Below, in pieces: positions 1 to 6,560 of a stretch of 23,829 nt of DNA. The notes beneath the pieces were generated by a model. It was not told the origin of the DNA, did not search any database, and was given only the letters and a program-made list of their open reading frames with translations. The stretch is taken from positions 1 through 23,829 of the forward strand of contig QMVB01000007.1 of NCBI GenBank assembly GCA_003660905.1. Reading direction: 5' to 3'. The first letter of the stretch is position 1, and each line of letters begins with the position of its first letter. Made by a program: the position numbers and the translations under genes. The stretch is from Candidatus Nanohalarchaeota archaeon (GTDB lineage Archaea; EX4484-52).

Positions 1-242
1 AATGAATTTGACAGTTACGGTAGAATTTGTCAAGAAGTGTTCAAAAAGATTCATTTATGCTAATTTTGACCCAATAAATGAGTTGATTTTGGTTCAAAAT
101 CAGGCAATTACGTGAGAAATTGCGGAAAAAAGGTTGTTTTTTGCAAACTGTCAAATGGGTTTTCGTGATTATTTAGATGTTGAACTGTCAAACTTAGGTT
201 GTAAGAAGAGAAATAATATTCAATCTCAGCAGAGTTGTAATC
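1..242. other. Gene-poor left edge with a repeated 9-mer
   Basis: No convincing gene is visible here. One plus-strand frame is open from base 2 to base 274 except for a TGA at 113-115, and its translation resembles no family I know. The 9-mer AACTGTCAA occurs at 146-154 and 183-191, and its reverse complement TTGACAGTT at 8-16. This could be a protein-binding repeat or a trace of an element lying mostly outside the window. Confidence 0.35.
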
Positions 243-350
243 ATGCTGTTATTGATAATTCTGTTTTTCTTTGAATGGCATTCTTTTGGGATGAGTTTTA
301 TCATTGCTGCTTTTTTTAGTGCAGGATATGTTTTTTTAAGCAAGAAATAG
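243..350 (+). CDS. Possible 35-residue single-helix membrane peptide
   Basis: A 35-codon ORF with an ATG at 243 and a TAG at 348-350. It encodes a very hydrophobic peptide: an aliphatic/aromatic start (MLLLIILFFF), a short polar turn (EWHSFG), a second hydrophobic stretch and a final Lys-Lys, which suits a one- or two-pass membrane peptide with a cytoplasmic tail. An A/T-only box (AAATAATATT, 211-220) is centred about 27 bases before the ATG, the same spacing as the other promoters in this window, so a leaderless mRNA is plausible. It converges on the DUF2073 gene, with 14 bases between the ends. I do not recognise a family. T-rich DNA gives hydrophobic codons by chance, so this may not be a gene, or it may be the remnant of a larger membrane protein. 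Confidence 0.33.
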   Translation: MLLLIILFFFEWHSFGMSFIIAAFFSAGYVFLSKK

Positions 351-364
351 TTATTTTGTCTGTC

Positions 365-727
365 TTATTCAACATACAAAACAAGGTACTCTGGGTTTTT
401 CTTGATTTTCTTGACGATATTTGCCGGTCCGATTATCGTAAGACCGCTCCTTTTTCCGCTGATTGCTTGGACAAGCAGTTTTTTGATTTTCTTAAGCAAT
501 GTGTTATCTTTGTTAATATCAAGGCATGCAATTTCAATGCCTGTAAAATTGTCGGAGATATTTGTCATTATCTCGTTTATAAGTGCTGTCTGTTCACTGG
601 GCTTGATTTCCTCATCAATTATCAGGATGTTCTCATTTTTCAAATCCCTTATAATCTTCCAGTCAACACGACCTTTTTTCAATTCAATAATTTTTTTATG
701 CGGCAGAATCTTTATTTTTAATTGCAT
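365..727 (-). CDS. DUF2073 family archaeal protein
   Basis: A 120-residue protein matching, from memory, the archaeal DUF2073 family: a basic beta-rich start, then ILIIDEEIKPSEQTALINEI (about residues 34-53), which corresponds to the family's conserved 'lEggLtpeEea.LIe.TM' stretch, then a DFTGIEI motif (about 59-65), and a C-terminal LTIIGPANIVKKIK segment (about 95-108). The family has no established biochemical function. In other archaea it is often found near GTPase or zinc-ribbon genes; neither is present here. Length is normal for the family. It is divergent from the proteasome beta gene across a 49-base spacer with one central TTTTAAAA box, so it is probably made from a leaderless mRNA. 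I am confident of the family and have no basis for a role. Confidence 0.8.
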   Translation of the reverse strand: MQLKIKILPHKKIIELKKGRVDWKIIRDLKNENILIIDEEIKPSEQTALINEIMTNISDNFTGIEIACLDINKDNTLLKKIKKLLVQAISGKRSGLTIIGPANIVKKIKKNPEYLVLYVE

Positions 728-749
728 ATCTATTATTTATAGATAAATC

Positions 750-757
750 TTTTAAAA
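750..757. promoter_or_regulatory. Shared palindromic TATA-like box (DUF2073 / psmB)
   Basis: TTTTAAAA is a perfect palindrome centred about 24 bases before the psmB ATG (777) and about 26 bases before the DUF2073 ATG (727, minus strand). Archaeal TATA elements normally sit about 26 bases before the transcription start, so this single box could serve both genes and give leaderless transcripts in both directions. Confidence 0.55.
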
Positions 758-776
758 TTAAATTATACTAATTTGT

Positions 777-1391
777 ATGGAATCGAAAAATTTGAATAAA
801 AAAGAAACCGGTACAACAACAATGGGCATTGTTTGCAAAGATGGACTTGTTCTCGCAGCGGACAATAAGGCGACTGCTGGACACCTTATAGTGAATAAAG
901 ACACAAGGAAAATTTACAAAATACTCGACAACATGGCAATAACAATCGCAGGAACAGTTGGTGATGCTCAATCCATGGTGAGATTGCTGAAAGCAGAAAT
1001 GAGATTGTACGAATACAACAAAAGCAAGACAAGCGTAAAGGCGGCTTCAACATTGCTTGCTAATATTTTGCGCTCTTCGTACAAAAGCTATATGCCTGAG
1101 ATGGTGCAGTTGATTTTAGGAGGCTATGACTTCAGGGGACCGCAGTTATTCTCTCTGGATCTTGCAGGAGGAATGTCTGAAGAAAAACAATACACTTTCA
1201 GCGGCTCAGGCTCTGTTATTGCTGTAGGTGTCCTCGAAGGAGATTACAAGGACAATATGACAATAGACGAAGGGGTGGTGCTTGTAAAAAAGGCATTGAC
1301 TGCTGCAAAGGAGAGAGATGTCTTCAGTGGAGGCATCGGCTTTGATGTTCTTAAAATCACAGAAGGCAAAACTGAATGGATAAAGCTTTAA
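777..1391 (+). CDS. psmB: 20S proteasome beta subunit (catalytic)
   Basis: The catalytic subunit of the archaeal 20S proteasome, an N-terminal threonine hydrolase that degrades proteins inside the cytoplasmic barrel. A 12-residue propeptide ends in Gly12, and autocleavage would expose Thr13 (motif GTTTMGIV). Counting from that threonine, Asp17 (in AADNKAT) and Lys33 (in DTRK) fall at the positions expected for the active site. The SGSGS stretch around residues 142-146 matches the conserved serine region. The total of 204 residues is normal for the family. ADNKAT stands where AADrRAT is more usual. No alpha-subunit gene lies in the window. The start is set by the propeptide and by an A/T box 24 bases upstream. 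Leaderless transcription is likely, since no Shine-Dalgarno sequence is visible. Confidence 0.96.
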   Translation: MESKNLNKKETGTTTMGIVCKDGLVLAADNKATAGHLIVNKDTRKIYKILDNMAITIAGTVGDAQSMVRLLKAEMRLYEYNKSKTSVKAASTLLANILRSSYKSYMPEMVQLILGGYDFRGPQLFSLDLAGGMSEEKQYTFSGSGSVIAVGVLEGDYKDNMTIDEGVVLVKKALTAAKERDVFSGGIGFDVLKITEGKTEWIKL

Positions 1392-1467
1392 TCTTTTTCA
1401 AAATCTAATGCCTTGTTAATTATAGCGCAGAATAATCGTTTTGCTCAGGCAGATTATCTAGTTTATT

Positions 1468-2253
1468 TTATGTCTTCCTCTGCTTTCTTATGGAGATTGC
1501 AGAAGTAAGAAAACCAATTAATAGAAAAGCCATTGCATTAATGTCAGGTACAGGCTTTTCGAAAAAATATCTTCTGTTGAATGGAGTGATTGTGTATGTT
1601 GCTGTGTCTTGGGCAGAAAAGCCAGTCATGCGTGAAGTAACTGTTACGATAAGATCCCCGCTAACCTCGCTTATTCCTCTTGAAATCAGCATAATTTTTT
1701 TAGAACTATTTGCTTTTATTTCGCATTCTATGACCTTGTCATTTTCTGCTCCTTCCATTCCTTCAATAAAGGAAAACTGCCATATTGTCTGTGCGCCGCT
1801 TGTTCCATCAGGAGTAATTTCAACATCGAATATATCATCTACATTCAGCGTATTGTTTATTTCAATAATATTTTTGATTAATATGTCTTTCAAAGCAGTT
1901 ACCGAATTATCTTTGAATGAGACAGCAGGGTAAAAAGAAGTTACTGGATCATTGCAGATGCCATTAAAGCAAAAATTGCTTTCGCATTCTGTATTTGAAT
2001 TGCACTGGCAGCCATATATTGCATTTTCCTTCCATATTGAGCCGTCCCACCAAAATACATTTGTTTCTCCATCACAGTCAAGGGCATAGTCGCTTAGGTT
2101 TATTTTTTCGCAGACAAAAATTCCCGAAATTTGGTATGTATTATTAATATCTATCTGGGTCTTTGCTGGCATTAATGTGCATGCACCAAAAGAAAGAGCA
2201 CTCATGTATATAAATGCGATTAATAAAGTAAGGGAAGCAATATATTTTTTCAT
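1468..2253 (-). CDS. Secreted, C-terminally anchored cysteine-rich protein
   Basis: A 261-residue protein of unknown function. Residues 1-23 form a signal peptide (KK, then a hydrophobic core ending SFGA), so it is exported. A cysteine cluster at about 82-100 (C82, C84, C90, C95, C100; pattern CxC-x5-C-x4-C-x4-C) resembles small disulfide knots found in archaeal surface proteins. The middle is beta-rich with several N-glycosylation sequons. The C-terminus has the tripartite look of a sorting or anchor signal: KPVPDIN (233-239), a hydrophobic helix (about 240-255), and a basic tail (RKQRKT). Such tails resemble PEF/PGF-type archaeosortase substrates, but the exact motif is not one I can assign. 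It lies 24 bases after malic enzyme on the same strand and may be cotranscribed or have its own weak promoter. It converges with psmB. Confidence 0.72.
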   Translation of the reverse strand: MKKYIASLTLLIAFIYMSALSFGACTLMPAKTQIDINNTYQISGIFVCEKINLSDYALDCDGETNVFWWDGSIWKENAIYGCQCNSNTECESNFCFNGICNDPVTSFYPAVSFKDNSVTALKDILIKNIIEINNTLNVDDIFDVEITPDGTSGAQTIWQFSFIEGMEGAENDKVIECEIKANSSKKIMLISRGISEVSGDLIVTVTSRMTGFSAQDTATYTITPFNRRYFFEKPVPDINAMAFLLIGFLTSAISIRKQRKT

Positions 2254-2277
2254 GTAATAATAGGAACTTAAAATTTA

Positions 2278-3438
2278 TTAATGCTTTGCTGCCAACTTCA
2301 CTGCTTCTGCAACATCGACTGCGACTTTCCTGTTCAATGGAGAGGGAATTATATTATTTTCATTTAGCTCATCAGGGGCAATCGTATTGGCTATTGCCAT
2401 GGCTGCTGCAAGCTTCATATCTTCTGTTATCTGCTTTGCTTTTGCATCAAGGGCCCCCCTGAAAATCCCGGGAAATGCCAGGACATTGTTTATTTGGTTT
2501 TCAAAGTCAGACCTTCCTGTGCCTATTATTCTTGCTCCTGCTCCTTTTGCCAAATCAGGCATAATTTCAGGGACAGGGTTTGCCATTGCAAACACTATTG
2601 CATCTCTTTTCATTGATTTGACCATTTCGCAGCTGACGATTCCCGGCGCAGAAACGCCGATAAAAACATCTGCATCTTTCATTGCATCCTCAAGCAGCCC
2701 TTTTTTGTCGCTTTTGTTTGTGATGGATGCAATTTCTTTTTTTGCATCATTAAGATTATCCCTGTTTTTGTGCACAATTCCTTTGCGGTCGCATATTATT
2801 ATATCTCCTACATTTGCAGATAAAAGCATTTTTGCAACTGCTGTTCCTGCTGCTCCTGTTCCGCTTATTGCAATGCTGATGTCCTCAATTTTTTTATTGA
2901 CTATTTTTAATGCATTGATAAGGGCTGCCAAAACAACAACTGCTGTCCCGTGCTGGTCATCGTGAAAAATAGGGATTTGCATTATCTTTTTCAGCCGCCT
3001 TTCTATTTCAAAGCATCGCGGCGCAGAAATATCCTCTAAATTTATCCCGCCAAATGTTGGCTCAAGCAGTTTAACAACATTTATTATTTCTTCAGTATTT
3101 TTTGTTGAAAGGCATATTGGGAAGGCATCCACATCTGCGAACTCCTTGAATAAAATGCATTTTCCTTCCATGACAGGCATTGCCGCTTCCGGTCCGATAT
3201 CCCCCAATCCCAGCACAGCAGTCCCATCAGAGACCACAGCAATAAGGTTTCCCCTGCTCGTGTACTTCCAGACATTTTCCTTGTTTTTGCTGATTTGGCG
3301 GCAGGCTTCTGCAACGCCGGGAGTGTATGCAATGCTCAAATCATGCGCTGTTTTTATTGCGCCGAATTTGTTTGATATTGTAATTTTGCCTTTTTTTTCT
3401 TTGTGCAATTTCAAAGATTCTTCTGATATGGAATCCAT
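2278..3438 (-). CDS. Malic enzyme (oxaloacetate-decarboxylating malate dehydrogenase)
   Basis: Oxidative decarboxylation of malate to pyruvate and CO2 with NAD(P)+ in the cytoplasm, linking C4 acids to pyruvate. At 386 residues it is the short prokaryotic form without a phosphotransacetylase tail. Visible signatures are AYTPGVAEAC with the catalytic Tyr38, EGKCILFKEF with the catalytic Lys93, metal ligands in INLEDIS (Glu135/Asp136) and FHDDQHGTA (Asp160/161), the Rossmann loop SGTGAAGTA (192-200), ANPVPEI (286-292) and NNVLAFPGIFRGAL (317-330). Asp217, at the end of the second Rossmann strand (ICDRKG), would be compatible with NAD, but the cofactor cannot be settled by eye. The gene lies 30 bases after the thioredoxin-fold gene and 24 before the secreted-protein gene, all on the minus strand. 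No Shine-Dalgarno sequence is visible. Confidence 0.95.
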   Translation of the reverse strand: MDSISEESLKLHKEKKGKITISNKFGAIKTAHDLSIAYTPGVAEACRQISKNKENVWKYTSRGNLIAVVSDGTAVLGLGDIGPEAAMPVMEGKCILFKEFADVDAFPICLSTKNTEEIINVVKLLEPTFGGINLEDISAPRCFEIERRLKKIMQIPIFHDDQHGTAVVVLAALINALKIVNKKIEDISIAISGTGAAGTAVAKMLLSANVGDIIICDRKGIVHKNRDNLNDAKKEIASITNKSDKKGLLEDAMKDADVFIGVSAPGIVSCEMVKSMKRDAIVFAMANPVPEIMPDLAKGAGARIIGTGRSDFENQINNVLAFPGIFRGALDAKAKQITEDMKLAAAMAIANTIAPDELNENNIIPSPLNRKVAVDVAEAVKLAAKH

Positions 3439-3468
3439 ATTAATTAAAAAAAAAAGAAAAATATTTTA

Positions 3469-4662
3469 TCAACAACTGCCTATGCCTGATTTGCCGGAAT
3501 ATGTTGGCGAAAAACTTGCTGCTGCATTCTCTTTAGTTAATACTGTAGAGCAGTATTCTGGCTTAGTAGTGAATCCTCCACACAAAACGGATTTTACTGC
3601 TTCTGCTGTCCTTCCTCCAAAGTCAAATTCACTTACTCTTTCATCATTCATTATCAATGTAGGAGATCCTCTTACACTATACTTTTTGTTCAAATCGAAA
3701 TCAACCTGCGCATAAGCAAGACCTTTTGAAGGGTCTGTCATGCATGCATTTAGTTTGTTTATATCTACAGCAGATGATGTCAGGCACTCATCAGTTTTTC
3801 CTTCTTTTATATAGCATGACGCGTATGGCCAGTATTTATCTGCCTGTTCTTCTCTTAAGCATATTTGCCTTAAATTTTCTTGTGCTTCTGCATCGCCATG
3901 CATAGAAGTTATTTTATTGTCAACCACAGCACCCATGTATCTTATCATTATATTATTTGATGCCTCTGGAATTTCCTTGATTATCTCTGCCATAATTCTC
4001 TGCATTTGTAGTCCATAAGGGCATCTTGAAACCACATAAGCTTCCAATTGAGGGTTAGCTGACTGTTTGATTATTTTATTTGACGAAGCTCCTGCATTAC
4101 TGTTATCAGTGTTTTTCTGTTCTGCCTCTTTTTTTTCATTTTTCATTTTTTCAATTGTCTGCTTGTATTCCTCTATGTCTATTCCTTTTGGAAACAATAC
4201 CTTTCCGTCCATTGTTATGAATGAATTGAACACTGTATCTCCCTGTGGACCAGCTAATTTTACATTGACTGAGTACATTCTATGGTTTTTCGTTGAATTT
4301 ACGATAGATGGAGTTACATTCAGCATTTCCAGGTTCGGATCCATTTCAACCACATTCAGAACAATGGCTTCTGCCTCTGCCAGAGATATATATGTATCAT
4401 CCGCAATTGCAACACCATTATTTGCTGCAACCTCAGGATTTGCATTTATCTGGGTGTATGCAAACATTATAAGTATGCCTATTACAACTCCTGCAGCAAG
4501 GTATATTGCTTCAGTTTTGCAAATTGTACTTTCCTTTTTAGACTCTGTCTTTTTACTAACACCAACTGTTTTTTTCACATCTTTTTTTACTTCCTTTTTT
4601 TGAACTTTTTTAGAAGTTTTCGATGCTGTTTTTTTTGCTTTTTTTGCTACCATAATCATCAT
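3469..4662 (-). CDS. Membrane-anchored thioredoxin-fold protein with a lysine-rich cytoplasmic tail
   Basis: 397 residues in clear parts: a very lysine-rich tail (about 1-45), one membrane helix (about 52-69), an alpha/beta external segment (about 90-165), a charged linker (165-200), and a thioredoxin-fold domain (about 204-375). The fold is suggested by AYVVSRCPYGLQ (C214-P-Y-G217) and the cis-proline loop VRGSPTLIM (P334). The first external part has a PepSY-like look. The usual CXXC is reduced to a single cysteine (CPYG), while further cysteines lie at 268, 283, 293, 307, 361, 371 and 397, and the MHGDAEAQENLRQIC segment recalls GILT/DsbA-like proteins. The role is probably extracytoplasmic thiol chemistry or chaperoning, but this is inferred. 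The start is ambiguous (ATGATGATTATG gives MMIM; translation could begin at codon 4). Confidence 0.75.
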   Translation of the reverse strand: MMIMVAKKAKKTASKTSKKVQKKEVKKDVKKTVGVSKKTESKKESTICKTEAIYLAAGVVIGILIMFAYTQINANPEVAANNGVAIADDTYISLAEAEAIVLNVVEMDPNLEMLNVTPSIVNSTKNHRMYSVNVKLAGPQGDTVFNSFITMDGKVLFPKGIDIEEYKQTIEKMKNEKKEAEQKNTDNSNAGASSNKIIKQSANPQLEAYVVSRCPYGLQMQRIMAEIIKEIPEASNNIMIRYMGAVVDNKITSMHGDAEAQENLRQICLREEQADKYWPYASCYIKEGKTDECLTSSAVDINKLNACMTDPSKGLAYAQVDFDLNKKYSVRGSPTLIMNDERVSEFDFGGRTAEAVKSVLCGGFTTKPEYCSTVLTKENAAASFSPTYSGKSGIGSC

Positions 4663-4688
4663 TTTTTAATAAGAATTAAACTCCGTTA

Positions 4689-4698
4689 TATTTAAATA
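4689..4698. promoter_or_regulatory. Shared palindromic TATA-like box (thioredoxin-fold / L7Ae-like)
   Basis: TATTTAAATA, a perfect 10-base palindrome inside TTATATTTAAATAA, lies in the 56-base divergent spacer. Its centre is about 25 bases before the plus-strand ATG (4719) and about 31 before the minus-strand ATG (4662). This fits one TATA element used in both directions. Confidence 0.55.
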
Positions 4699-4718
4699 AC
4701 TTTCCTATTTTAAATGGT

Positions 4719-4994
4719 ATGGCAGATAAAACATATATATCTAAAATAAAGCAGGCACTCTCCAGCAACCATATTGTAATTGGTTTGAATAGAGTGATGA
4801 AGTTAATCAAAACAGGAAAACTGTCAGATGTTTATTATTACAACTCTTGCCCTAGCACTGTTGTTGATGAATTAGCATATTACCGCTCTTTATCCAGTTC
4901 TTTAAATTTAGAGCAAATACCAATATCCAATATTGAATTTGGGACGATGTGCAAAAAGCAGTTCATGGTAAGTGTTGTTGGAATCATGAAATAA
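4719..4994 (+). CDS. L7Ae/L30e/S12e superfamily RNA-binding protein
   Basis: A 91-residue protein with the outline of the L7Ae/L30e fold: an N-terminal helix, IVIGLNRVMKLIKTGKLSDVYY (about 19-40; the G-x-x-x-x-x-K-x-I-K-x-G-K element), a NSCPS turn where homologues have 'AsDc', a helix, then IPISNIEFGTMCKKQ (about 67-81), corresponding to the conserved 'iPv....eLG.acGk', and a final VSVVGI strand. Family members bind kink-turns in rRNA, box C/D sRNA or RNase P RNA, or act as ribosomal protein L30e. Which one this is cannot be told by eye: the ILAsD core is replaced by YYYNS, so it is divergent and probably a paralogue rather than L7Ae itself. It is followed after 17 bases by a membrane protein gene on the same strand. 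Confidence 0.72.
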   Translation: MADKTYISKIKQALSSNHIVIGLNRVMKLIKTGKLSDVYYYNSCPSTVVDELAYYRSLSSSLNLEQIPISNIEFGTMCKKQFMVSVVGIMK

Positions 4995-5011
4995 ATTCTA
5001 TTTTATGCTCT

Positions 5012-5683
5012 ATGAGAAAAAAATTGAAAAAAGCAGCAAAATTTATTTTGGAGCAGCAAAATGGCAAGGAAAAAAAGACAGAAAAGCGCACAATAAAAAA
5101 AAGACTGACTGGCATCTATAAAATAAAAAAAAAGATTTTTTTTAATCCCGAAAAGAAAAGTAAATATATTATCATTGGCATTCTATTATGCACTGTCCTG
5201 TATATTTTTGCGCCAAATGGCTTATTTTTTATTGCTGCATTGATTATAGTTTCACTGTCCCGTCTTTTCCAGAGATTTTGCCCTTTTGAAATAGGGATTG
5301 AACTAATTACCTTATTTACTGCTTGTTTTACTATTGCATACGGTCTTTTGATAGGATTAATATTTGGTTTTTTTTCAATGCTTGCAGCAATGATAATTTC
5401 TGATGAGATAAAAGAAAGATGGTCTTTCATTGCTCTTATTTCTATTCTTTCTGTTGCATTGATTGCTGGTCTATTTCCTTATGAAAACTATATGTCTTTT
5501 GCAGTATTCGGACTGCTTCTGGCATTAGTGTACGATTGTTTGTTTGATTTGATTTTTAGGGTTACTCTTGGACGAATGAATATATTCAAGAGAGTTATAT
5601 TCTATGTTACTCATCTGTATTTCAATTATTTTTTGTTTTTCTATCTTGGAAAAAAAATACTGGCTTTTCTTATTGGTGCATAA
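5012..5683 (+). CDS. Polytopic membrane protein of unknown function
   Basis: A 223-residue protein starting at the ATG at 5012 (MRKKLKKAAK). The frame is open further upstream to an ATG at 4949, but that start would overlap the preceding gene by 46 bases and gives an unlikely N-terminus. The first ~50 residues are strongly basic and cytoplasmic (many Lys, with KKRLTGIYKIKKK at about 29-41). About six to seven hydrophobic helices follow between residue 51 and the end. The segment YGLLIGLIFGFFSMLAAMI, with regularly spaced glycines, recalls ECF-transporter S-components or MreD-like proteins, but I cannot assign a family. It probably shares a transcript with the L7Ae-like gene. Confidence 0.7.
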   Translation: MRKKLKKAAKFILEQQNGKEKKTEKRTIKKRLTGIYKIKKKIFFNPEKKSKYIIIGILLCTVLYIFAPNGLFFIAALIIVSLSRLFQRFCPFEIGIELITLFTACFTIAYGLLIGLIFGFFSMLAAMIISDEIKERWSFIALISILSVALIAGLFPYENYMSFAVFGLLLALVYDCLFDLIFRVTLGRMNIFKRVIFYVTHLYFNYFLFFYLGKKILAFLIGA

Positions 5684-5767
5684 ATGCAAAGAAAAAACAA
5701 AAAATATGACGAATCAATACTGCAGCGCAAGAGTTCTGCAATTTACCGGATAAAGTTAAAGTCCTGA
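5684..5767 (+). CDS. Possible 27-residue basic peptide or truncated copy of the upstream N-terminus
   Basis: An ATG follows the stop codon of the membrane protein directly (TAAATG) and opens a 27-codon frame ending in TGA at 5765-5767. The peptide is basic and ends SSAIYRIKLKS. This loosely resembles KKRLTGIYKIKKK in the cytoplasmic tail of the protein just upstream, so it may be the stump of a degraded tandem copy. It could equally be chance. No other support is visible. Confidence 0.22.
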   Translation: MQRKNKKYDESILQRKSSAIYRIKLKS

Positions 5768-5780
5768 ACGAAGGCTGATT

Positions 5781-6362
5781 CTATCCCTGCCTTCTTTCAA
5801 TCCCTGCCAGTAAAATCCCCGCGGCAATCAAAAGGCGACGGTCTATTAACGGGTCTTCTGATATTGTCATAAGATATTTAAGCACAAATGGGTTGAACTC
5901 CTGATTAATTCTGGCTATTTCCCTGTTGTTTGCACTGATGATAAATTTTTGCGGAATCAAATTGATGAATCTGCTCAGAAGCGCACTGCTCATGCTTTCC
6001 TCGGTCAATTTGCCAATCTCGTGCCCGTCATTGGAAAGAAAAGTCCATTCATCCTTTAAGAAAGATTTTAAGCCTTCTCTTCTTATCGCTCCGACAGGCT
6101 CGCCTGTAGTCGTATCCTTTACATTGTAAGTTGCGCTGATGTCGAAAATCTGGGGGGTTTTTATCGTCAAAAGCTCGCGGCTCTGGGTTTCATCAGAATA
6201 AATCCTGAAATCTTCTTTTAGCTTAAATGCTTTCTGCTTTGAATAAAAAAGAATATTTCCTGCCTCATCATAGACATGAAAAGCCCCGCCAAACAACTTG
6301 AAAACTTTTCTGCGAAACAAATACTTCCTGTGCTCAAACCGGTCGCTGATTTGGGTTTCCAT
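5781..6362 (-). CDS. LURP-one-related / scramblase-like (Tubby C-terminal fold) protein
   Basis: 193 residues with the repeating strand pattern of the LURP-one-related and phospholipid-scramblase group (Tubby C-terminal-like fold): FKLFGGAFHVYDEAGNILFY (about 21-40), 'F.v.De.G..l..s.qkaFklkEdf.iy.de', then LLTIKTPQIFDISATYNVKD (64-83), GEPVGAIRREGLKSFLKDEW (87-106) and GHEIGKL. It has no signal peptide. The C-terminal part contains a hydrophobic stretch (RRLLIAAGILLAGIE, about 175-189) that may touch the membrane. Prokaryotic members have no proven function, so lipid or membrane association is only a suggestion. Length suits a single-domain member. An A/T box ATATATTTATATAT (6378-6391) is centred about 23 bases before the ATG, indicating a leaderless mRNA. 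Confidence 0.72.
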   Translation of the reverse strand: METQISDRFEHRKYLFRRKVFKLFGGAFHVYDEAGNILFYSKQKAFKLKEDFRIYSDETQSRELLTIKTPQIFDISATYNVKDTTTGEPVGAIRREGLKSFLKDEWTFLSNDGHEIGKLTEESMSSALLSRFINLIPQKFIISANNREIARINQEFNPFVLKYLMTISEDPLIDRRLLIAAGILLAGIERRQG

Positions 6363-6377
6363 TAGTTTATTGGGAGC

Positions 6378-6391
6378 ATATATTTATATAT
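6378..6391 (-). promoter_or_regulatory. TATA box of the LURP-one-like gene
   Basis: The A/T-only stretch ATATATTTATATAT is centred about 23 bases before the minus-strand ATG at 6362, the spacing expected for an archaeal TATA element with a leaderless transcript. Confidence 0.5.
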
Positions 6392-6420
6392 CTTTATTCG
6401 GGGAAGGCATGAAGGAAGTG

Positions 6421-6537
6421 ATTCAGCCCATTGGATAAAATAAGTTATGCAATATCCTATAGGTCAGGGATTATATTCAACCCGTTAGATAAAGCAAGTC
6501 AGGTATTATCTAACAGGTCAGGGATTTTCACGAGATT
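6421..6537 (+). repeat. Tandem pair of 54-bp hairpin repeats (copies A and B)
   Basis: Two adjacent 54-base units (6421-6474 and 6475-6528), both opening ATTCARCCC and ending GGTCAGGGATT, followed by TTTTCACGAGATT. Each folds into a stem. Copy B pairs GTTAGATAA with TTATCTAAC perfectly around a 13-base loop; copy A pairs ATTGGATA with TATCCTAT with one mismatch. Paired changes keep the stem (A-T versus G-C at its base, G-C versus A-T inside). A third copy lies in inverted orientation at 17801-17864. The repeats sit upstream of the LURP-one-like gene, outside any ORF. Confidence 0.8.
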
Positions 6538-6560
6538 TAATATATAGTATTAATAGAAAT

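Noticed and set aside
88..103. GGTTCAAAATC resembling a tRNA T-arm
   Set aside because: No matching acceptor, D or anticodon stems could be placed around it.
2..274. A plus-strand frame open across 90 codons with one internal TGA, suggesting a selenocysteine/recoded or broken gene
   Set aside because: The translation resembles no family, it has a mundane composition for A/T-rich DNA, and TGA is used as an ordinary stop in several genes of this window.
4949..5011. An upstream start for the membrane protein
   Set aside because: It overlaps the L7Ae-like gene in another frame and gives an uncharacteristic N-terminus. The ATG at 5012 is followed by a typical basic tail.
6421..6537. The tandem 54-bp repeats as a CRISPR array
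   Set aside because: Only two units without unique spacers, units that differ from each other, and no cas genes.
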